A stretch of 9,338 nucleotides of DNA. It comes from Kiritimatiellia bacterium (GTDB lineage: Bacteria; Verrucomicrobiota; Kiritimatiellia; RFP12; UBA1067). A program made the position numbers and the translations under genes. This document shows, piece after piece, positions 1-5,652 of the stretch; within the stretch, counting starts at the first letter, position 1; the number at the start of each line of letters is the position of its first letter. The notes below the pieces were generated by a model. That model was given only the letters and a program-made list of their open reading frames with translations, searched no databases and was not told the DNA's origin. The stretch is from NCBI GenBank assembly GCA_017459225.1, contig JAFUDL010000189.1, positions 1 to 9,338 on the forward strand, in the 5' to 3' direction.

Positions 1-843
1 GATCGCGCACGCCTTGCCGTGCGGCATGTCGTAGAGCGCCGAGAGGCCGTGCGCCATCGAGTGGTCCACGCCGAGGCCCACGTTCGAGAAGCCCATGCCG
101 GCGATGTACTGGCCGAGCGCCATGCCCTCGCGTCCGGACGGCTTGTTCGCCACGGCGTCGCGCAGGTGGAGGGAGATGAGGCGGATCGCCTCGAGATGCA
201 TCATGTCCGTCATCGGGCAGGCGGCCTTCGTGATGTAGCCCTCGATCGCGTGCGTGAGCGCGTCCATGCCCGTGAACGCGGTGAGGCCCTTTGGCATCGT
301 GGACATCATGTCGGGGTCCACGAACGCCACCACGGGGATGTCGTGCGGATCGACGCACACGAACTTGCGCTTCTTCTCGACGTCGGTGATCACGTAGTTG
401 ATCGTCACCTCGGCTGCAGTGCCTGCAGTCGTGGGCACGGCGAGGATCGGCTTCGACGGGTTCTTCGTGGGGGCAACGCCCTCGAGCGAGCGCACGTCCG
501 CAAACTTCGGATTCGCAACGATGATGCCTACGGCCTTCGCGGTATCCATCGACGAACCGCCGCCGATGGCGATGATGCAGTCGGCTTTCGCGGCCTTGAA
601 CGCCTTCACGCCGTTCTTGACGTTCTGGATGGTGGGGTTGGGCTTGATGTCGCTGTAGAGCGAATACTTCACCTTGGCGGCATCGAGGATGTCCGTGACC
701 TTCTTCGTCACGCCGAACTTCACGAGGTCGGGGTCCGAAAAAACGATCGGCTTCTTCAGCCCGCGGTGCGCGAGCTCGTTCGTGATTTCCTTCACGGCGC
801 CTGCGCCGTGGTATGAAGTCTCGTTCAGAATGATGCGATTCAT
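1..843 (-). CDS. fucO: Lactaldehyde reductase (iron-dependent group III alcohol dehydrogenase), partial, C-terminus off the window
   Basis: Only the first 281 codons are present; the family is about 380 residues long. FucO reduces L-lactaldehyde, formed in fucose or rhamnose breakdown, to 1,2-propanediol with NADH in the cytoplasm. Visible features are an N-terminus starting MNRIILNET, the dinucleotide motif IGGGSSMDTAK (about residues 93-103), and iron ligands D194 and H198 in GMDALTHAIEG plus H261 and H275, at the spacing known from E. coli FucO (D196, H200, H263, H277). Segments such as FADVRSLEG, AEVTINYVITD, KFVCVDPHDIP and GMGFSNVGLG match my recollection of the E. coli enzyme closely. 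That favours true FucO over a generic iron alcohol dehydrogenase. D37 aligns with the aspartate linked to NAD preference. The ATG at 843 has a GGAGAAG ribosome site (853-847). The gene is transcribed divergently from the M20 peptidase gene. A broader iron alcohol dehydrogenase role remains possible. Confidence 0.88.
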   Translation of the reverse strand, partial: MNRIILNETSYHGAGAVKEITNELAHRGLKKPIVFSDPDLVKFGVTKKVTDILDAAKVKYSLYSDIKPNPTIQNVKNGVKAFKAAKADCIIAIGGGSSMDTAKAVGIIVANPKFADVRSLEGVAPTKNPSKPILAVPTTAGTAAEVTINYVITDVEKKRKFVCVDPHDIPVVAFVDPDMMSTMPKGLTAFTGMDALTHAIEGYITKAACPMTDMMHLEAIRLISLHLRDAVANKPSGREGMALGQYIAGMGFSNVGLGVDHSMAHGLSALYDMPHGKACAI

Positions 844-892
844 GCTCTTCTCCAGTTAGTTTTTATGCCCGCCCCACTGGCGGATGGCATAT

Positions 893-921
893 ATTATAGT
901 AAAAGTGCCCAATCCGCGCAA
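893..921 (-). promoter_or_regulatory. Predicted sigma70-type promoter of fucO
   Basis: On the minus strand the -35 TTGCGC (921-916) is followed by exactly 17 bp and a perfect -10 TATAAT (898-893). Transcription would start near 886, giving a leader of about 43 nt before the ATG at 843. The leader carries the fucO ribosome binding site. The -10 is perfect but the -35 matches TTGACA at only three of six positions, so an activator may help. Prediction from sequence only. Confidence 0.6.
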
Positions 922-947
922 GCGGCAATGATGCCGTCGAACCGGCA
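914..947. repeat. Two small inverted repeats in the fucO/M20 divergent region
   Basis: CCGC-GCAA-GCGG at 914-925 forms a 4-bp stem with a GNRA-type tetraloop and lies over the predicted fucO -35. TGCCG-TCGAAC-CGGCA at 932-947 forms a 5-bp stem with a 6-nt loop. Neither is followed by a T-run, so they are not intrinsic terminators. Being between two divergent promoters, they could be protein-binding sites. They are short enough to arise by chance in GC-rich DNA. Confidence 0.3.
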
Positions 948-948
948 C

Positions 949-975
949 GGCACTCCGCACTAGGCACTCCGCACT
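949..975. repeat. 13-bp tandem direct repeat, period 14, between divergent promoters
   Basis: GGCACTCCGCACT occurs at 949-961 and again, identically, at 963-975, separated by one A. An inverted half of the unit (AGTGCC) lies at 904-909. The repeats overlap the predicted -35 of the plus-strand peptidase gene (961-966) and lie upstream of the fucO promoter, so a regulator bound here could affect both. Alternatively it is a short dispersed genomic repeat. The sequence alone cannot separate these. Confidence 0.6.
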
Positions 976-989
976 TAATATGATATACT
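961..989 (+). promoter_or_regulatory. Predicted extended -10 promoter of the M20 peptidase gene, start at the ATG
   Basis: The -35-like TAGGCA (961-966, four of six matches) is followed by 17 bp and then the -10 TATACT (984-989), preceded by TGA (981-983), an extended -10 element. Placing the last base of the hexamer at -7 puts +1 exactly at 996, the A of the ATG. No Shine-Dalgarno sequence fits in the six bases between the -10 and the ATG. The gene is therefore predicted to give a leaderless mRNA. Confidence 0.6.
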
Positions 990-995
990 ACGCCC

Positions 996-2354
996 ATGCA
1001 AACGAAAGACTATTTCACCGACGACATCAAACGCGAGTACTTCGAACTTCTGAAGTTCGAGACAGTGGGGGCCGATCCAGCGAAGCTGCGCGAGTGCGTG
1101 AACTGCGCCATGTGGATAAAGAAGTGGCTCGCCGCCATGGGCTTCACGGGCGAGCTCATGCAGGCGCCTGGCATGCTTGGCACGCCACCCGTGCTTTTCG
1201 CCGAGCGCAAGGGCGCCGAAGGAGCGCCCACGTTGCTCTTCTACGGACACTACGACGTGCAGCCCGCCGACCCGCTAGAGGAGTGGGAGACGCCTCCCTT
1301 CGAGCCAACTCTCAAGGACGACGGCCGCGTGTACTGCCGCGGCGCGCAGGACGACAAGGGCCAGTGGTTCGCCTGCCTCTGCGGCGTGCGCAGGTTCCTC
1401 GCCTCGGGCGCGCCCGCCCCCACTCTCAAGATCGTCCTCGAAGGCCAGGAGGAGTCCGGCTCGGGCGCTCTCGCCGCTCTCGCGCCAACCATCAAGGAGA
1501 AGCTTCGCGCCGACGTGATGCTAGTCTGCGACACCGGCGCCGCCGAAGACCTCCGCCCCGCCATCATCGCCGGCCTTCGCGGCGTGAGCCACTTCACCGT
1601 GCGCCTCGAAGCGGCCGCGCACGATCTCCATTCCGGCCAGTTCGGCGGCATCGCCCCCAACCCCGCCCAGGGCATGGCCGAGCTGCTCGCCTCGCTGCAC
1701 AACCCCGACGGCTCCATAGCCGTCAAAGGCTTCTGTGACGGCATAGAGCCGCCCACCGACGAAGAGCGCGCCGCCGCGGAGTCCGCCGCGATGAGCGCCG
1801 AGCGCTACGAAGAGGACATGGGCTGCCCGCCCGTCGGCGGCGAGGCGGGCCTCACAATCACCGAGCGCAACTCGTTCCGCCCCACGATCGAGGTGAACGG
1901 CATCCACACCGGATACGGCGGACCCGGCTCGAAGACCGTCATCCCCGCAGGAGCGCTTGCGAAGCTCTCCATGCGCCTCGTTCCCGGCCAGCATCCCGAC
2001 AGGGTGATGAAATGCGTCACGCGCCACCTCGAACGCCACACGCCGCGCGGCATGAAGCTCTTCATCGAGGATCTCTCAGGAGAGGCCGCGGGATTCCGCC
2101 TTCCGCTCGCATCGCCCGTATTCCGGCTCGCCGCGAGCGTGCTTGAGGGAATGGATTCGCGCGGACCCGTCTTCCAGTGGGACGGCGCGTCCATACCCGT
2201 AGTCTCGGCTCTCCGAGTCGCGTCAGGCGCCGCGCCGCTTCTCGTTGGCTGGGGTCAGCCGCAGGATCGCATCCACTCCCCCAACGAGTCGTATGGCCTC
2301 GACCAGTTCGCACGCGCCATGGAATGGGGCGAGAAGATACTCGCCGCGCTCTAA
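996..2354 (+). CDS. M20-family zinc metallopeptidase (dipeptidase/carboxypeptidase type)
   Basis: This 452-residue protein is a full-length M20 (ArgE/DapE/ACY1/CPG2) hydrolase. These enzymes use two zinc ions to cleave dipeptides, C-terminal residues or N-acyl amino acids, usually in the cytoplasm; no signal peptide is seen. Visible active-site parts are H85 in GHYDVQP, the metal aspartate in RGAQDDKG (D119), catalytic E152 and ligand E153 in EGQEESGS, D179, and H427 in RIHSPNE. An inserted dimerisation domain spans roughly residues 195-350 and contains DLHSG (H212). The arrangement resembles the dipeptidase and carnosinase-like branch more than DapE, but the substrate cannot be fixed. The ATG at 996 is chosen because the family N-terminus begins there; it lacks a ribosome site and coincides with the predicted transcription start. 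The TAA overlaps the rsmA stop on the other strand. Confidence 0.92.
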   Translation: MQTKDYFTDDIKREYFELLKFETVGADPAKLRECVNCAMWIKKWLAAMGFTGELMQAPGMLGTPPVLFAERKGAEGAPTLLFYGHYDVQPADPLEEWETPPFEPTLKDDGRVYCRGAQDDKGQWFACLCGVRRFLASGAPAPTLKIVLEGQEESGSGALAALAPTIKEKLRADVMLVCDTGAAEDLRPAIIAGLRGVSHFTVRLEAAAHDLHSGQFGGIAPNPAQGMAELLASLHNPDGSIAVKGFCDGIEPPTDEERAAAESAAMSAERYEEDMGCPPVGGEAGLTITERNSFRPTIEVNGIHTGYGGPGSKTVIPAGALAKLSMRLVPGQHPDRVMKCVTRHLERHTPRGMKLFIEDLSGEAAGFRLPLASPVFRLAASVLEGMDSRGPVFQWDGASIPVVSALRVASGAAPLLVGWGQPQDRIHSPNESYGLDQFARAMEWGEKILAAL

Positions 2355-3241
2355 ACCTTCAAGCTCTCACCCGCGAAAACGAGCCACTCTTCGTTTGAAA
2401 GCTCTTCGGGGCGCGCCGAGGAAAGTTCGATCGCGCTCTTGCCGCCGACGCGCGCCACCGGCAGCGAAAGCGCGGCGGCTGGCAGTCCCTGCGTCTTGAA
2501 TATCGCCCCAAGCTGCTTGCGGCGATGTTCAAACGCGAGCTTCGAGAGACTGTGGAACGCCTCTCGCACCGCGTACGGAACGGCGTCGTTCCGGTGGTGG
2601 CGGACGAGCCTGACGACGGTGGAGCCGATTTCAGGACGCGGCCAGAAGCATGACGCCGCAACCTTGCGCACAGGCGACACGTCGTAGTCAAGCTGCGCCC
2701 ACACGCCTGCAAGCGAACGAGTCTTCGAGCCAGGTCCGGCGGAAAGACGTTCCGCCACTTCCGTCTGCACAAGCACCACCATCACGTCCGGCGGACGCCT
2801 CTCTGGCGCACCCTGCGGATCCACCCTCTTGATGAGCTCGAGAAGAATGCGCGTGCCAGCCTGATAGGGAAGGTTCGACACCATGAACGGGAAAGCGTCG
2901 CATCCGCCTGCGCGTATCGAGTCAAGCGCATCGCCTTCAACCACATTGAGCGCGGCAGGCGAACCAAGCGAACCAGCGAGCCGCGCGGCGAGAACAGGGT
3001 CCTTCTCTATCGCCGTCACCGCGCAGCCGCGCGCGAGGAGCCCTTCTGTGAGCACGCCGAGCCCAGGGCCAATCTCAAGGACGCGCGGCGGCAGAACGGC
3101 GTCCGCGGGGATCTCCGCAGCGTCGATGATCGCGTCGAGCGCGTTCTTGTCGATAAGAAAATTCTGCCCCAGCACCTTGTTCGGATGGAAGCCGTTCTCA
3201 AGGCACCAGGCCTTCACCTGGCTTGGACTCGTGAGGTTCAT
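2351..3241 (-). CDS. rsmA: 16S rRNA (adenine1518-N6/adenine1519-N6)-dimethyltransferase RsmA (KsgA)
   Basis: This 296-residue protein methylates two adjacent adenines in the 3' terminal hairpin of 16S rRNA using S-adenosylmethionine, a late quality step of 30S assembly in the cytoplasm. Diagnostic motifs in order are LGQNFLID (24-31), the methyl-donor loop EIGPGLGVLT (56-65), E79 in AIEKD, GDALD (103-107), catalytic NLPY (123-126), and WPRPEIGSTVVRL (about 200-212) before a small helical C-terminal domain. Length is slightly above the usual 270-280. It is the last gene of the minus-strand cluster, 20 bp after the surA-like stop. The ATG at 3241 has no recognisable ribosome binding site: the 20-nt gap is pyrimidine-rich, so translation may depend on coupling to the gene before it. 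It ends in a tail-to-tail 4-bp overlap with the M20 gene, leaving no room for a terminator between them. Confidence 0.96.
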   Translation of the reverse strand: MNLTSPSQVKAWCLENGFHPNKVLGQNFLIDKNALDAIIDAAEIPADAVLPPRVLEIGPGLGVLTEGLLARGCAVTAIEKDPVLAARLAGSLGSPAALNVVEGDALDSIRAGGCDAFPFMVSNLPYQAGTRILLELIKRVDPQGAPERRPPDVMVVLVQTEVAERLSAGPGSKTRSLAGVWAQLDYDVSPVRKVAASCFWPRPEIGSTVVRLVRHHRNDAVPYAVREAFHSLSKLAFEHRRKQLGAIFKTQGLPAAALSLPVARVGGKSAIELSSARPEELSNEEWLVFAGESLKV

Positions 3242-3261
3242 TCAGGGAACGTGGAAGAGGA

Positions 3262-4224
3262 CTACTTGTCGCTGGGAGGAGGATTTATCTTGATGAACGC
3301 CTCTTTGCGAAGGCGCTCCACCCATTCCTTGTACCTTGCGGCAGACGCCTCCATCTTCACATTGGCGGCGATCTCGTCGTACGCCTCGCGGAACGAAAGA
3401 TCCTTCGCGGCAGATTCGGCGTCCTTGCGCACGATGAAGCCCCAGCCGTCGAGATTCACGAGAGGCGAGATGTTGCCAACGCCGAGCTTCGCGATGGCGG
3501 CCGCGATTTCGGGGCGGAACGCCTCCGCGGGATCGACGTCCTTCCACTGTCCGCCGTCCTTTGCATGAGAATCGGCAGAGAAGCGCTTTGCGAGCTCGGC
3601 GAACGCCTCGCCCACCGCAAGGCGGTCGAGAACGTCCTTGGCGCGGGTCTCCACCGAAGGATCGTCCTTCGACGCCGGCGGACGCAGCAGAATCACGCTC
3701 ACTGTTGTGCGCGCAGGGCGGCTGTAGCGGTCGCGATGGAGCTGGTACTCGGCCTGCATGGCGGCGGGCGTGGCCAGGACGTCTTTCTCCACCATCTGAT
3801 AGCACATCGCCTGCACGATCATCTCGTCGCGTATCTGGTTGCGCCATTCTACGGGGTCTATGCGGGACTGCGCGAGAGCTGTCTTGAGCCTGTTGTTGTC
3901 GCCGCCGAAGTTGTCCTTCACGATCTCGCGCACGCGGTTGTCGACCACCCACTCCTGCATCTCGAGCTTGCGCTTCGCGGCCTCTCGGAGGATGAGGCGC
4001 CTGTCGATGGCCTGGTTGACGGCGTTAGAGTAGGCCGCGGCGAAGTCCATGTCGGCCGCCTGCGTCCTGTTGCGCCGTATCGAGCCCGCCACCTCGCTGA
4101 TGGTGATCACGTCGTCGTTGACCTTGGCGGCGATACCGTCAAGCGTGGCCGCGCCTGCCGCAGCCGCCGCGAGCGCGATTGCCGCGCACGCCGTCTTTGC
4201 GAAAAATGTGGTCTTCATGTGCAT
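3262..4224 (-). CDS. SurA-like periplasmic peptidyl-prolyl cis-trans isomerase (parvulin type)
   Basis: This 320-residue secreted protein begins with a signal peptide: basic MHMK start, an Ala-rich core, and likely cleavage near AGAA (about residue 26). The following ATLDGIAAKVNDDVITISEV is the typical start of a SurA_N chaperone domain, with helices to about residue 160. One parvulin rotamase domain covers about 170-267, with the family's GGQWKDVDPAEAF and PLVNLDGWGFIV segments. A helical tail follows, ending in PPPSDK. SurA helps outer-membrane proteins fold in the periplasm; E. coli SurA has two parvulin domains, here there is one. ATG 4224 is preferred over ATG 4218 because a weak GGA lies six bases upstream of it. 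The open frame extends farther upstream to 4575, but that part overlaps the oxidoreductase gene and reads as Arg-rich non-protein. It starts 29 bp after the oxidoreductase stop and 20 bp before rsmA, so all are probably co-transcribed. Confidence 0.85.
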   Translation of the reverse strand: MHMKTTFFAKTACAAIALAAAAAGAATLDGIAAKVNDDVITISEVAGSIRRNRTQAADMDFAAAYSNAVNQAIDRRLILREAAKRKLEMQEWVVDNRVREIVKDNFGGDNNRLKTALAQSRIDPVEWRNQIRDEMIVQAMCYQMVEKDVLATPAAMQAEYQLHRDRYSRPARTTVSVILLRPPASKDDPSVETRAKDVLDRLAVGEAFAELAKRFSADSHAKDGGQWKDVDPAEAFRPEIAAAIAKLGVGNISPLVNLDGWGFIVRKDAESAAKDLSFREAYDEIAANVKMEASAARYKEWVERLRKEAFIKINPPPSDK

Positions 4225-4253
4225 CTTAATTCCATTGCGGTTTCGTACATCCG

Positions 4254-5621
4254 TCATCCGATCGTCCATCCGTGGCGCACGTGCGGACGCAGAAGCGCGT
4301 TCGCGGCCTCGGAGTTGTCGAATTGGCCCTTCGCCTGGTTCCACACGAGGCGGCCCGGCACGCGCTGGGAGATCGCGCCCAGCAGCACCATTTCCGTGAG
4401 CGGCACGGAGTGGTCGTAGTCGGAGAACGGACGCGCCCCGCCGCGCACCGCCTCGGCGAACTCCCAGTGGTGCCCTCTCACGCGCGGAATGGACCGCGGA
4501 ATGTCGCGCGTCGCGGGATTGTCCTGATGACGCACGAACTTCTCGTCGCCGTTCATCTTGACCTGGCCGTTCCACCAGATGCCCTTCTCGCCAACGATCG
4601 TGGTGCCGCCCATCCTCTCAAACCTGCCGTTGGAGAGCCTGCGGCTTGTCTCGGGATCAGGCGCCGTGTTGCCGTCGTACCAGTAGATCGCGATGGGATC
4701 CTTCTGCTTCGCGCTGCGCACGAGGATCTTCACTGTCGTCGCGCAGGGATACGTCTCGGAGAACGTCTGCGTGGTCTGGATCGTCTCAACGCTGAGCGTC
4801 TCGCGCATGTCGAGCCCGCGCCAGAAAAAGCTCATCGCGTGGCAGCCGATGTCGCCGAGCGCGCCCGTGCCGAAGTCGAACCAGCCGCGCCACTTGAAGC
4901 CGTGGTAGACGCCGCTCTTGAACGGACGCACTGGGGCCACGCCGAGCCACATGTCCCAATTGAGATTCGGCGGAACGACGTCGCTGCCCTCGGGCCTGTT
5001 GAGCCACTGCGGCCAGATCGGACGGTCCGTCGTAACGTGAATCTCGCGGATGTCACCGAACACGCCGCTCTGCAGTATCTCAATGCTGCGGCGCTGGCCG
5101 TCGGAGCCGTTGCCGTTGTTGCCCATCTGCGTCACCACTCCGCACGCCTTCGCCACGTCGCGGAAACGCTCGGCCTCCCACCATGTGCGCACGAGCGGCT
5201 TCTCAACGTACACGTGGAAGCCGCGCTCCATCGCCGCGATTGCGCAGATGGCGTGCATGTGGTCGGGAATGGAAACGACCACCGCGTCGAGGTCCTGCTC
5301 CTTGTCGAGCATCTCGCGCCAGTCCTGGTAGCAGTGGACGTTCGGCCACTTTTCCCGGAGCCATCTCTTCGCGCCGTTGAGGTGGTTGAGGTCTACGTCG
5401 CATATCGCCTGAATGCATTCGCCGAGGTTGAAGAACTCGTGCAGGTTTGCGTCACCGCGTCCGCCGGCGCCGATGAAGCCCATGCGGATCTTATCGCCCG
5501 CCTTGCGCATGCGCGCCTTTCTGATAACGGTAACAGGCTGCGCTCCGCCCAGGCTGCCGCACATTCCAGCGGCTGCGGCGAATGCGCCTGCGCCAATGAA
5601 CTCTCTTCTGCTCAGGTCCAT
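4254..5621 (-). CDS. Tat-exported Gfo/Idh/MocA-family oxidoreductase
   Basis: This is a 455-residue NAD(P)-dependent oxidoreductase of the glucose-fructose oxidoreductase/inositol dehydrogenase family, which acts on sugars and cyclitols. The N-terminus MDLSRREFIGAGAFAAAAG is a twin-arginine signal (R5-R6) with a hydrophobic Ala/Gly stretch, so it should be exported folded with its cofactor. A Rossmann domain starts at GFIGAGGRG (48-56), with CDVD at 74-77 and the family lysine motif EKP (140-142). The C-terminal domain has GTGALGDIGCHAMS (about 251-264), where D257 and H261 are likely catalytic-site residues. The segment NLNWDMWLGVAPVRPF is typical of the large exported members in planctomycetes and verrucomicrobia. 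Substrate unknown. An AAGGAG site (5634-5629) with 7-nt spacing supports the ATG at 5621. It lies 31 bp after the cyclase-like repeat gene, which is also exported, so the two may work on the same periplasmic material (inference). Confidence 0.9.
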   Translation of the reverse strand: MDLSRREFIGAGAFAAAAGMCGSLGGAQPVTVIRKARMRKAGDKIRMGFIGAGGRGDANLHEFFNLGECIQAICDVDLNHLNGAKRWLREKWPNVHCYQDWREMLDKEQDLDAVVVSIPDHMHAICAIAAMERGFHVYVEKPLVRTWWEAERFRDVAKACGVVTQMGNNGNGSDGQRRSIEILQSGVFGDIREIHVTTDRPIWPQWLNRPEGSDVVPPNLNWDMWLGVAPVRPFKSGVYHGFKWRGWFDFGTGALGDIGCHAMSFFWRGLDMRETLSVETIQTTQTFSETYPCATTVKILVRSAKQKDPIAIYWYDGNTAPDPETSRRLSNGRFERMGGTTIVGEKGIWWNGQVKMNGDEKFVRHQDNPATRDIPRSIPRVRGHHWEFAEAVRGGARPFSDYDHSVPLTEMVLLGAISQRVPGRLVWNQAKGQFDNSEAANALLRPHVRHGWTIG

Positions 5622-5652
5622 GGTGTTGCTCCTTGACTTCGGATCGTCGGTT

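Noticed and set aside
980..1738. Plus-strand frame overlapping the start of the M20 gene
   Set aside because: Arg-rich out-of-frame reading of the M20 coding sequence, without any recognisable domain.
4225..4575. Upstream extension of the surA-like frame adding 117 codons
   Set aside because: The added part is Arg-rich, overlaps the oxidoreductase gene and precedes an obvious signal peptide, so the start is at 4224.
4272..5636. Long plus-strand open frame of 454 codons opposite the Gfo/Idh/MocA gene
   Set aside because: It is a His/Arg/Val/Ala-rich mirror of a GC-rich gene with no recognisable domain, and the minus-strand frame has clear family motifs throughout.
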